From: Proteobacteria bacterium HN_bin10 | GTDB lineage: Bacteria; Pseudomonadota; Alphaproteobacteria; Caulobacterales; Aquidulcibacteraceae | Direction: 5' to 3' | DNA: 22,290 bases | Assembly: GCA_002083515.1 (NCBI GenBank) | Contig: LWDN01000036.1 | Location: forward strand, 361 to 22,650 | Shown here: positions 15,630-22,099 of the stretch, piece by piece | How the letters are laid out: each line of letters starts with the position of its first letter | Numbering within the stretch: position 1 is the stretch's first letter | Notes under the pieces: generated by a model | What the model saw: only the letters and a program-made list of their open reading frames with translations | Told to the model about the DNA's origin: nothing | The model's database searches: none | Translations under genes and position numbers: made by a program

Positions 15630-16391
15630 ATGTCGTGGCGCAGAACCTATGAGGGCGCGGAGCCGCAGCGGGTCAACAAATGGCTCGCCAGCGAAGGCGT
15701 GTGTTCCCGCCGCGAGGCCGAGGACCTGATCGGTCAAGGCCGCGTGCGCATCGACGGCGAACGCGTCGACGATCCAGGCCGCAAGATTCTGCCGGGGCAG
15801 ATCATCGATGTCGCCGGCGCCAGCGTGCAGGCGAAGATCAGCGCAGTGCTGAACAAGCCGGTAGGCTTCGTTTCGGCCCAACCCGTGGGCGACCAGATTC
15901 CGGCGGCGCGGCTGCTGACGCGCGCCAATCTGGTCGGAACCGCGGACCCGATGCCAAACAAGCACACGAGTCTGGCGCCGCTGGGGCGGCTCGATCAGGA
16001 TTCGCGAGGGCTGTTGCTGTTGAGCGAAGATGGCGTGCTGGCCAAGGCCGTCATCGGCGAAACCTCGAAACTGGACAAGGAATACCTCGTCGCGGTCCGC
16101 GGCCAGATCACCGAGAGGAAACTCGCCCTGTTGCGGCACGGCCTGCAACTGGACGGACGCCAGCTCAAACCGGCGCAGATCAGCCTCATCGAACCTCAGC
16201 GCTTGCGTTTCGTGCTGCTGGAGGGACGCAACCGCCAGATCCGGCGCATGTGCGAACTGGTGGATCTGGAGGTGACCGATCTGCTGCGGGTGCGCATCGG
16301 CCCGCTTGCGCTCGGCGACTTGCCGGAAGGCAAGTGGCGCGCGCTTGCCGCCGCCGAGCGCGACCAATTGGTGCGGGCGAGCAAGGGTTGA
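15630..16391 (+). CDS. rluF: 23S rRNA pseudouridine synthase, RsuA/RluB/RluF family (RluF-like)
   Basis: This 253-residue enzyme isomerises uridine in 23S rRNA. An N-terminal S4 RNA-binding domain (RVNKWLASEGVCSRREAEDL) precedes the catalytic domain. The catalytic Asp122 lies in LGRLDQDSRGLLLLSEDG. Downstream come LDKEYLVAVRGQITERKL and the family signature EGRNRQIRRMCELVDLEV. 'GRLDxDSxGL' is closer to E. coli RluF (U2604) than to RluB or RsuA, so the symbol is a best guess. The start at ATG 15630 is 11 bp after the TIR-like/Sel1 gene, suggesting co-transcription. Confidence 0.88.
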   Translation: MSWRRTYEGAEPQRVNKWLASEGVCSRREAEDLIGQGRVRIDGERVDDPGRKILPGQIIDVAGASVQAKISAVLNKPVGFVSAQPVGDQIPAARLLTRANLVGTADPMPNKHTSLAPLGRLDQDSRGLLLLSEDGVLAKAVIGETSKLDKEYLVAVRGQITERKLALLRHGLQLDGRQLKPAQISLIEPQRLRFVLLEGRNRQIRRMCELVDLEVTDLLRVRIGPLALGDLPEGKWRALAAAERDQLVRASKG

Positions 16392-16449
16392 TCCAGGTCA
16401 AAGCGGCGCCGCGACGGCGCAGCAGATTCTCCCGCGAGAGAGGATCGCC

Positions 16450-16545
16450 ATGGAATTGCATTGGTTCGTCTGGTTCGTGGTCGGCGCGATGAGCACGTTC
16501 GCCGTGGTGTTGGGGTTGGCTGCCCTGATCACCCGCGGCCCGTAA
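16450..16545 (+). CDS. Single-helix membrane peptide (31 residues)
   Basis: The reading frame encodes MELHWFVWFVVGAMSTFAVV followed by LGLAALITRGP. It is almost wholly one transmembrane helix with a short basic end. A strong ribosome-binding site (GAGAGAGGAT) lies at the right distance before ATG 16450. It follows the RluF-like gene by 58 bp on the same strand. Such peptides often stabilise membrane complexes, but I know no family for it. Hydrophobic patterning plus the ribosome-binding site is the case for a real gene. Confidence 0.55.
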   Translation: MELHWFVWFVVGAMSTFAVVLGLAALITRGP

Positions 16546-16548
16546 CCC

Positions 16549-17400
16549 TTACGGCGTATTCCTGCGCCGGAGCTCCGCCAGCAACGCCGCATCGAACTCC
16601 TGCGCCGGGATTTGATTGAGCCCTTGCACGAATGCGGTCATGTCCGAGCGCTCATGCGCTTGTGCGAAGTTCTCGCCCGGTATGATGCCGCGCCGGAACA
16701 GGTATTCGTCCGAGCGGCCGGTGAAAATGTAGGCCGGCGCCCAGTGGAATCCGGCGGCTTTGGCCAATTCGTTGGTGCAGTTTGAAAAGAGCGTGTTGTA
16801 ATAGCGCGGCTGCGTCTCCAGCGCATCGGTGCGTTCCAGCAGCCGGCGCAGCAAGGCGCGCTTCTGCTCGTCGGCGATCGAAACCGGATAGATGAAGGTC
16901 TCGTGGTCAAGCATCACCGCGCGTCGCGTCAGCAAATCGCGCGCGCTTGCCCAGATGTAGGCCAGTTCGAACGTATTGAAGATGCCGCGCAGCGCCGAAT
17001 AGTCTTCGTCGCGCTCGCGCCGGGCCTCGATGGTGAGCCCGAGAATGCGGTCGCCCTCGAACTCGAACAGAAGCAGCGTGTGGGCGGCGAGCTGCGAACC
17101 CGGTTGCGGCTCCAGCATGAACCAGACGTTGCGCAAGTCTTCAATGCGATAGCCGGCGCTGACATAGGTTTCCGCGGTGGGGCCTTGCGCTGTGTAGCTC
17201 CAGTCGCTGACCGGCGCGACGTCGAAGCGCTCGTCTGTCAGCGTGACTTCGGGCGCGCGCGCCAAGTACGGATACCAGTCGCGGTCCTGCTGCGGCGGCC
17301 CGGTCACGCAGGCGGCGGCGCCGAGCGCGAGAATGAGAGCGATACAGGCGAAGGCTGGACGCAAAGGGTGTTCACCGAACCAGTTGACGATAGACTTCAT
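16549..17400 (-). CDS. DUF4105 (Lnb N-terminal-like) envelope protein
   Basis: This 283-residue exported protein has a hydrophobic signal segment (AFACIALILALGAAACVTG); Cys31 makes a lipoprotein possible, although the lipobox is not canonical. The mature part carries DUF4105 features: NVWFMLEPQPGSQLAAHTLL, LGLTIEARRERDEDYSALRG, and RYYNTLFSNCTNELAKAAGF with the conserved NCT motif. This resembles the papain-like catalytic Asn/Cys region described for related domains. A protease or transpeptidase-like role in the envelope is plausible but not shown. It is convergent with the 31-residue peptide gene (3 bp between stops) and divergent to the peroxiredoxin, 107 bp away. Confidence 0.8.
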   Translation of the reverse strand: MKSIVNWFGEHPLRPAFACIALILALGAAACVTGPPQQDRDWYPYLARAPEVTLTDERFDVAPVSDWSYTAQGPTAETYVSAGYRIEDLRNVWFMLEPQPGSQLAAHTLLLFEFEGDRILGLTIEARRERDEDYSALRGIFNTFELAYIWASARDLLTRRAVMLDHETFIYPVSIADEQKRALLRRLLERTDALETQPRYYNTLFSNCTNELAKAAGFHWAPAYIFTGRSDEYLFRRGIIPGENFAQAHERSDMTAFVQGLNQIPAQEFDAALLAELRRRNTP

Positions 17401-17507
17401 GATCGCCCCTTTGCGCGGCTGACGCCAGCCTTTAGCGAAGAAGGGTTGTTACGGCCCGCAGCGCCCCTATCTCAGTCGAACGGCGCATTCAATTCAGGAG
17501 ACCTCAT

Positions 17508-18170
17508 ATGGCCCTGCGCATCAACGACAAAGCTCCCGACTTCGAAGCCGACACCACCCAGGGACGGATCAAGTTCCACGAGTGGATCGGCGATTCCTAC
17601 GCCATTCTGTTCTCCCACCCGAAGGACTTCACGCCGGTCTGCACCACCGAGCTCGGCTATCTGGCCAAACTCGAGCCGGAGTTCAGGAAGCGCAACGTCA
17701 AGATCATGGGACTCTCGGTCGACCCGGTCGGCGATCACGAACGCTGGCGCGGCGACATTCGCGAGGTCACCGGCGGCGATGTGCAATATCCGATGATCGG
17801 CGACCACGACCTCAAGGTAGCCAAGCTCTACGACATGCTGCCGGCGGACGCCGGCGACAGCGCTCAGGGCCGCACCGCCGCGACCAACGCAACCGTGCGC
17901 ACCGTGTTCATCATCGGCCCGGACAAATTGATCAAGGCGATGCTGCAATATCCGATGTCGTCGGGGCGCAATTTTGATGAAGTCCTGCGCCTGGTGGATT
18001 CAATCCAGCTCACCGCCAATTACAAAGTGGCGACGCCGGTGAACTGGAAGAACGGCGAGGATTGCATCATCGTGCCGTCGGTCGGCGATGACGACGCGAA
18101 GAAGCTTTTCCCCAACGGCTGGAAAACGGTGAAGCCCTATCTGCGCGTGGTGCCGCAACCGAAGGGATAA
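17508..18170 (+). CDS. 1-Cys peroxiredoxin (Prx6 type)
   Basis: This 220-residue thiol peroxidase reduces hydrogen peroxide and organic peroxides. The peroxidatic Cys45 is in the motif FSHPKDFTPVCTTELGYL, with the conserved Thr three residues before it and Arg131 in TVRTVFIIGPDK. The longer C-terminal arm (VATPVNWKNGEDCIIVPSVG then KTVKPYLRVVPQP) is typical of the Prx6 subfamily rather than AhpC. A further Cys186 is present, as in several relatives, but there is no classic resolving Cys-Pro motif. A strong AGGAG site precedes ATG 17508. It is convergent with the antitoxin at 18183. Confidence 0.93.
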   Translation: MALRINDKAPDFEADTTQGRIKFHEWIGDSYAILFSHPKDFTPVCTTELGYLAKLEPEFRKRNVKIMGLSVDPVGDHERWRGDIREVTGGDVQYPMIGDHDLKVAKLYDMLPADAGDSAQGRTAATNATVRTVFIIGPDKLIKAMLQYPMSSGRNFDEVLRLVDSIQLTANYKVATPVNWKNGEDCIIVPSVGDDDAKKLFPNGWKTVKPYLRVVPQPKG

Positions 18171-18182
18171 ATTGCTTCGGCC

Positions 18183-18458
18183 TCAGCGGCTCGAAGAGTA
18201 CCCTTCTGGCAATCGATCGTCGGGATCGGGCGCCGGTCCGTCTTGCCGGCTCGCCAGCTCACGGAGCCAAGCAAGCGCCGCCGCGCGGTCGAGACCCTTC
18301 GCGCGGCGCGCGAAAAACACGTTCGACTCGAACGACTCGACGCTCGCGGCAACCGCCTTGGCGGCGAACGCTTCCGGCGTTTCGCCCAGGTCATTGGCGA
18401 TTCGCGCCAATTTCTCCGCCGCAGCGGCGTCAATCTGGATGGTCAGCGATTTGGTCAT
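18183..18458 (-). CDS. Antitoxin partner of the PIN toxin (ribbon-helix-helix-like)
   Basis: This 91-residue protein begins MTKSLTIQIDAAAAEKLARI and continues ANDLGETPEAFAAKAVAASV, a pattern that fits a ribbon-helix-helix DNA-binding N-terminus. The C-terminal part (FARRAKGLDRAAALAWLREL then DDRLPEGYSSSR) would wrap the toxin. The start is ATG 18458, whose ATGA overlaps the toxin stop. The antitoxin thus follows its toxin, opposite to the usual vapBC order. The convergent peroxiredoxin stop is 12 bp away. The family is inferred from pattern and partner. Confidence 0.75.
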   Translation of the reverse strand: MTKSLTIQIDAAAAEKLARIANDLGETPEAFAAKAVAASVESFESNVFFARRAKGLDRAAALAWLRELASRQDGPAPDPDDRLPEGYSSSR

Positions 18459-18883
18459 GGCCGATTTCTCAACTGGGCGAGAATAGCATCTGGACGCTGG
18501 AGAACCAATCCAAACTGCTCTGCGGCAGCAGCGAAACCTTGCTGGTCGAATGTCGCAAGCGCGTCGGCGCGCCCATTGAGCGCCGCCTCCACCACCATGT
18601 CGTCGTCGGGATCGGCGAGAAATCCGCGCCACTTGAACGCTATATCTACCGGCTCACACAGCGGCGCCAACAGGCTGAGAAAGCGCTCTGCGTCCTCAGC
18701 GCCAAACCCGGGCCACACCCAATGCTCAGGGCGCGTGACGACAGCCTCGTACTCCAACCAGAGCGGCGTAGAGACAAGCAGCGTTACCCGGCCTTCCAGC
18801 GCTTCCGCGATCAGCGCAGCGGAAGCGCCGCGGAAATTCCGGACCGCTTTCACGACAACGGATGTATCCAGCACCAGACGCAT
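18455..18883 (-). CDS. PIN-domain toxin (COG1569-like)
   Basis: This 142-residue PIN nuclease belongs to the group usually annotated 'putative toxin component, PIN family'. The start at ATG 18883 gives MRLVLDTSVVVKAVRNFRGA with Asp6. Further acidic positions are Glu44 in PLWLEYEAVVTR, then ADPDDDMVVEAALNGRADAL with the Asp cluster, and the Asp in LATFDQQGF. An in-frame start at 18898 is possible but adds only five residues. The stop overlaps the antitoxin start by 4 nt (ATGA), so translation is coupled. RNA is the probable substrate. Confidence 0.85.
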   Translation of the reverse strand: MRLVLDTSVVVKAVRNFRGASAALIAEALEGRVTLLVSTPLWLEYEAVVTRPEHWVWPGFGAEDAERFLSLLAPLCEPVDIAFKWRGFLADPDDDMVVEAALNGRADALATFDQQGFAAAAEQFGLVLQRPDAILAQLRNRP

Positions 18884-18925
18884 ACTTCGGTACGCCACCC
18901 CCGATTCCTCATGTCACCTTCGTGA

Positions 18926-19198
18926 CTAGGCCAACACATCGCCCGCGTCAGCGTGACGGCGGAAGTACGCCACGGCGAACGAGCAGCTCGGGCGCAGCGT
19001 GCGGCCGTTCGCGCGTGCGTCTTCCACGATCGCGGCCATCAGCTTGGACGCATAGCCGCGCCCGCGCGCTGTGTCTGGCGTTTCCACGTGCAGGATGGCG
19101 CGCACGCCGGCGACATCGCGATATTCGGCGATGGATTGGCCTTCCGGCGCATCCAGTTCGTAGCGTTGCAAAGCGGCGTTATCGCGGAACAGGCTCAC
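18926..19198 (-). CDS. Small GNAT-type N-acetyltransferase (COG2388-like)
   Basis: This 90-residue single-domain acetyltransferase binds acetyl-CoA. The acetyl-CoA loop is TPDTARGRGYASKLMAAIVE, with the R-G-x-G-x-A pattern, preceded by AEYRDVAGVRAILHVE and followed by RPSCSFAVAYFRRHADAGDV, the end typical of this short GNAT group. The start is GTG 19198. It begins 3 bp after the stop of the VOC gene, so the two are probably co-transcribed. The acceptor substrate is not known for the group. Confidence 0.82.
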   Translation of the reverse strand: MSLFRDNAALQRYELDAPEGQSIAEYRDVAGVRAILHVETPDTARGRGYASKLMAAIVEDARANGRTLRPSCSFAVAYFRRHADAGDVLA

Positions 19199-19201
19199 GT
19201 C

Positions 19202-19585
19202 TCAAGACATGGGCTTCGGCTGCCACAATTCAATCTTGCGGCCTTCGAGATCGATGATGTGGGCGAAGCGGCCATTGGCTTCGTCCGGGAACATTTTCAC
19301 CGGCTCGACGCCCTCGGCCCTGGCGCGCGCCAGGATGGCGTCGAGATCGTCGACCATCAGATTGAACATGAATTCCTTTTCGGATGGCGCGAAATAATCC
19401 GTGTCATGCTTGAACGGGCTGAACACGGTGGCCGCGCCCGGATGCGCGGCGGCGGTCTCCGGCAAGAACAAGGCCCCGCCCCAATCGGTGAACTCGATCC
19501 CAAGCACGCGGCGGTACCAGTCGCGCATGGCGTCGCCATCGCGCGACTTGAAGAAGAGGCCGCCAATCCCGAGCACCTTTGCCAT
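19202..19585 (-). CDS. VOC (glyoxalase/bleomycin-resistance fold) protein
   Basis: This 127-residue protein with paired beta-alpha-beta-beta-beta modules starts KVLGIGGLFFKSRDGDAMRD then WYRRVLGIEF. The second half has KEFMFNLMVDDLDAILARAR and ends FAHIIDLEGRKIELWQPKP, where the Glu of KIELWQP is a usual metal ligand of the fold. VOC proteins may be lyases, dioxygenases or antibiotic-binding proteins, and nothing here fixes the substrate. It is divergent to rlmJ with 28 bp between starts, and upstream of the GNAT gene. Confidence 0.85.
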   Translation of the reverse strand: MAKVLGIGGLFFKSRDGDAMRDWYRRVLGIEFTDWGGALFLPETAAAHPGAATVFSPFKHDTDYFAPSEKEFMFNLMVDDLDAILARARAEGVEPVKMFPDEANGRFAHIIDLEGRKIELWQPKPMS

Positions 19586-19613
19586 TCGTCCCTCTCCCGC
19601 TTAAGCCGCTGTC

Positions 19614-20435
19614 GTGAACTATCGCCACGCCTTCCACGCCGGCAATCACGCGGACGTCCTGAAGCACGCCGTCCTGCTCTATTGCCTCGATGCGCTCAAG
19701 CGCAAAGAGACGCCGTTCGCGGTGTTGGACACTCATGCCGGGCGCGGGCTCTACGATCTCGGCGGCCCCGAAGCCGAGCGCAGCCCAGAATGGCGCGACG
19801 GCGTCGGGCGTTTGTGGAATTGGCCCGACCCGCCGCCGCTCGCGGCGCGCTATCTGGAGGCTATTCGAGGCTTCAACGCCGATGGCGAGCTGCGCACCTA
19901 TCCCGGTTCCCCCGCACTGGCGACCACCGCGTTGCGGGACAATGACGTGCTGATGGCGTGCGAGCTGCATCCCGAAGATCGCGCGGCGCTGCGCCGCGCG
20001 CTGCCGCGCAAGTCGAACGTTCAGGTGCACGAGCGCGACGGCTGGGAGGCGCTGGGCGCGCTGCTGCCGCCGGCGCAGCGCCGCGGCTTGGTGCTGATCG
20101 ACCCGCCTTACGAAGAGCCGGATGAACTCGCCCGCGCGGCCGGCGCGCTCGGTGCGGCGCTGAAGCGCTTCGGCCACGGCATGTACCTGTGGTGGCGGCC
20201 GCTGAAGAGCGAAGCCGCGCTTGACACCGCCGATGCAGAGATCCTGAAGCATGGGCCGCGCGAAACCTTGCGCGCCGATCTCTGGATCGCCGCGCCGCAG
20301 CGCGATGGAAGACTGGTCGGATCGAGTGTCTATCTCGTCAATCCGCCGTTCGGCCTGCGCGAAGCGCTCAGTGAGGCGCTGCCGTTCCTCGCCGACGCGC
20401 TAACCAAAGGCCAAAGCGGCTGGCGGCTGACTTGA
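19614..20435 (+). CDS. rlmJ: 23S rRNA (adenine2030-N6)-methyltransferase RlmJ
   Basis: This 273-residue SAM-dependent enzyme methylates A2030 of 23S rRNA. The family N-terminus MNYRHAFHAGNHADVLKHAV is followed by VLDTHAGRGLYDL (SAM-binding motif I region) and LVLIDPPYEEPDE, carrying the catalytic Asp-Pro-Pro-Tyr at 163-166. The end VYLVNPPFGLREALSEALPF is also conserved. The start is GTG 19614. Length matches the E. coli enzyme closely. A hairpin 8 bp after the stop probably ends transcription. Confidence 0.95.
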   Translation: MNYRHAFHAGNHADVLKHAVLLYCLDALKRKETPFAVLDTHAGRGLYDLGGPEAERSPEWRDGVGRLWNWPDPPPLAARYLEAIRGFNADGELRTYPGSPALATTALRDNDVLMACELHPEDRAALRRALPRKSNVQVHERDGWEALGALLPPAQRRGLVLIDPPYEEPDELARAAGALGAALKRFGHGMYLWWRPLKSEAALDTADAEILKHGPRETLRADLWIAAPQRDGRLVGSSVYLVNPPFGLREALSEALPFLADALTKGQSGWRLT

Positions 20436-20443
20436 CAAAGTTA

Positions 20444-20469
20444 AAGGGCGCGGATTGCTCCGCGCCCTT
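20444..20469. terminator. Bidirectional hairpin terminator between rlmJ and the 30-residue gene
   Basis: AAGGGCGCGGA (20444-20454) and TCCGCGCCCTT (20459-20469) form a perfect 11-bp stem closed by a TTGC loop. It lies between two convergent genes, 8 bp past the rlmJ stop and 25 bp past the stop of the small minus-strand gene. The stem is very stable, but U-tracts on either side are short and interrupted. Confidence 0.75.
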
Positions 20470-20494
20470 CCCCCTTGCCACGAGCGTCGCCATC

Positions 20495-20587
20495 TCAGGC
20501 GACGATCATCGCGGCTTGGTTCAATGTCGCCATGGCGCCCGGGAACAACAGGGCGGCGGCTGCGATCAGGCAAGTGAACTTGGTCAT
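20495..20587 (-). CDS. Small peptide with a signal- or membrane-like segment (30 residues)
   Basis: From ATG 20587 the frame reads MTKFTCLIAAAALLFPGAMA then TLNQAAMIVA. It has a basic start, one hydrophobic stretch and a short polar tail, so it may be membrane-inserted or exported. A good ribosome-binding site (AGGGAG) lies 6 bases upstream. The tail 'TLNQAAxIVA' resembles short unannotated peptides I recall from alphaproteobacteria, but the function is unknown. A stable hairpin follows its stop, as expected for a separate small transcript. Bases 20588-20791 hold no gene that I can see. Confidence 0.6.
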   Translation of the reverse strand: MTKFTCLIAAAALLFPGAMATLNQAAMIVA

Positions 20588-20791
20588 GTCGTGCTCCCTG
20601 GCTGGATCGGTTGTCAATCGCGTCTTGGCGACGATCCCAAGCTAAGCACGATGGCGGCGGGCCGCCGTTACCGCAGTCACGGTGGGTGAGCTTGAGGGCG
20701 GCGAACGCGACCTAGGGTCCGGAACTCGCCGAACTCGGGCATTGCGAACTGGCGCGGATTGCGGTTCTCATAAGCCCAACGGAGCGCCCAA

Positions 20792-21205
20792 TTGAGTGTT
20801 CTTGAACGTGATTGGCATGCCCGTCCTGGCGCGTCCGATGATGCCGTCCAGCATCTCGTTGACGCCATTTCTATCGAGCTGCCCGCCGCGTACCTGGCAC
20901 TGCTAAAGCTGACCAATGGTGGCGAAGGCCCACTTTCCCGGCAGCCTTATCATCTTCAGTTGGATGCGGCCGAAACAGTCGTGGAAACAGCGATTAGCGG
21001 ACGTCTGGAAGAATTTTTCCCTGGCTTCCTAATCATTGGGTCTAACGGTGGCGGCGAGTACATTGCGCTGGACGCGCGAGCACCCGACGGGCTCCCGGTT
21101 GTCGCGCTGGATATGACCAACGCCGACCTGAGGGACACGGTGTTGCCCATCGCAAAAGACTTCGACGCTTTTGTCGAGCTCATCGGTATTGAAGCAGCAG
21201 ACTGA
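20792..21205 (+). CDS. SMI1/KNR4 (SUKH-type) family protein
   Basis: This 137-residue protein follows the SMI1/KNR4 pattern: IELPAAYLALLKLTNGGEGP (the 'LP..Y..FL...NGG' core), then LEEFFPGFLIIGSNGGGEYI, ALDARAPDGLPVVALDM and KDFDAFVELIGI at the end. In bacteria this superfamily serves mainly as immunity proteins against secreted polymorphic toxins, and sometimes in other regulatory roles. The start is TTG 20792 after a GGAG site. No toxin gene is beside it, so it is either an orphan immunity gene or has another role. Confidence 0.85.
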   Translation: MSVLERDWHARPGASDDAVQHLVDAISIELPAAYLALLKLTNGGEGPLSRQPYHLQLDAAETVVETAISGRLEEFFPGFLIIGSNGGGEYIALDARAPDGLPVVALDMTNADLRDTVLPIAKDFDAFVELIGIEAAD

Positions 21206-21255
21206 CCGGTCCGCTTCGACCCCGCCACCACACACCTAGACTCGTTCGCCCCGCC

Positions 21256-21276
21256 ATGGGCAAGAAGCGCCCATGA
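21256..21276 (+). promoter_or_regulatory. Mini-ORF and hairpin overlapping the transporter start codon
   Basis: ATG 21256 opens a six-codon frame (MGKKRP) whose TGA overlaps the transporter ATG as ATGA. The same bases form a perfect 6-bp stem, ATGGGC (21256-21261) with GCCCAT (21269-21274), that buries the transporter start codon. No good ribosome-binding site precedes the transporter itself, so reinitiation or hairpin control of translation is possible. Confidence 0.35.
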
Positions 21277-21887
21277 CCTTCGCGCAAGCCTTCGCCGTCC
21301 TGCAGCAGCCGCAGATCGCCGTGCCGATCGTGCTGGCGACGATGGCGGCGTTCTTCTTCGCCGGCCGGCGCTGGAGCGCGCTCTATGTCGGGCTGATGCC
21401 CTTCATCAATTGGTCGTTCGCGGCGGTGCCGACGGCGGCCATTCCCGACTGGCTGGGCGGCGGCGCCTTCCAGCCGCTGGCGATCGTCACTGGCCTCGTC
21501 CTGGTGGTGCGCGACTTCGCCCAACGCGAACTGAAACACTGGATTTGGGGCGCGATGATCGTGGGCCTGGCCCTCTCGAGCCTCACCTCATGGATCACGG
21601 TGGTGGTGGCGAGCGGGCTGGCGTTCCTGATCAGCGAGACGGTCGATTGGGCCGTTTACACCTTCTCGCGGCGGCCGCTTTCGCAGCGCATCATGATGTC
21701 GAGCCTGGCCTCGGCGCCGCTCGACCAGGTCGTGTTCATCGGCCTTGCCTCGCTGGTGGTTCCGGGAATTTTCGCCTGGGGCACGATTTTGACCGGCATC
21801 GCCTCGAAATTGCTGGGCGCCTGGGTCGTCTCCCGCATCGTCGCGGCGCAGGAAAGCCGCCGCCAAAGCGACATGAAACCCGCGTAA
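21273..21887 (+). CDS. VUT-family membrane transporter (YhhQ-like, probable queuosine-precursor uptake)
   Basis: This 204-residue integral membrane protein has about six hydrophobic segments. The segment VVVASGLAFLISETVDWAVY, followed by TFSRRPLSQRIMMSSLASAP, is typical of the YhhQ/VUT family, in which the acidic residues of 'SE.vD' are conserved. E. coli YhhQ imports the queuosine precursors preQ0 and preQ1; other members may carry related compounds. RDFAQRELKHWIWGAMIVGL precedes it. Length is close to YhhQ. No preQ1 riboswitch is apparent upstream, but the start codon is buried in a small hairpin. Confidence 0.8.
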   Translation: MTFAQAFAVLQQPQIAVPIVLATMAAFFFAGRRWSALYVGLMPFINWSFAAVPTAAIPDWLGGGAFQPLAIVTGLVLVVRDFAQRELKHWIWGAMIVGLALSSLTSWITVVVASGLAFLISETVDWAVYTFSRRPLSQRIMMSSLASAPLDQVVFIGLASLVVPGIFAWGTILTGIASKLLGAWVVSRIVAAQESRRQSDMKPA

Positions 21888-21903
21888 ACGCCGGACTTGC
21901 CGC

Positions 21904-21932
21904 TTGCGTGAGGGTTTGCCCTCGCGCATAAG
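21904..21932 (+). promoter_or_regulatory. Possible promoter for the glycine-rich gene
   Basis: TTGCGT (21904-21909) and CATAAG (21927-21932) are 17 bp apart. The spacer contains a GAGGG-TTTG-CCCTC dyad (21910-21923), which could be an operator or a weak terminator of the transporter transcript. Matches to consensus are modest. Transcription from here would give a leader of about 160 nt. Confidence 0.35.
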
Positions 21933-21946
21933 CTGGCCCGTGTAGA

Positions 21947-22058
21947 GCCGGTCGTGTTGACCGGCGGTGGTGCGAAGTTCCGCAGAGTGCGGCAGAAGTT
22001 TCTTTCCCCAGCAAAGCAGAAATTCGCGGTGACATGCGTACGCCTTCGCGTGCGCGTG
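21947..22058 (+). promoter_or_regulatory. Structured 5' leader of the probable cold-shock gene
   Basis: Three hairpins lie in this stretch: GCCGGTC/GACCGGC with a 5-nt loop (21947-21965), CCGCA/TGCGG with a 3-nt loop (21980-21992), and a longer stem at 22033-22058 with arms CATGCGTACGC and GCGTGCGCGTG (two G-U pairs) and a CTTC loop. Cold-shock mRNAs often carry long leaders that refold with temperature. The hairpins are visible; the regulatory role is inferred from the gene downstream. Confidence 0.5.
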
Positions 22059-22099
22059 GCCGATGGCGCGCGCCTCGGCCTTTAGAGGAAAAGTGGAAG

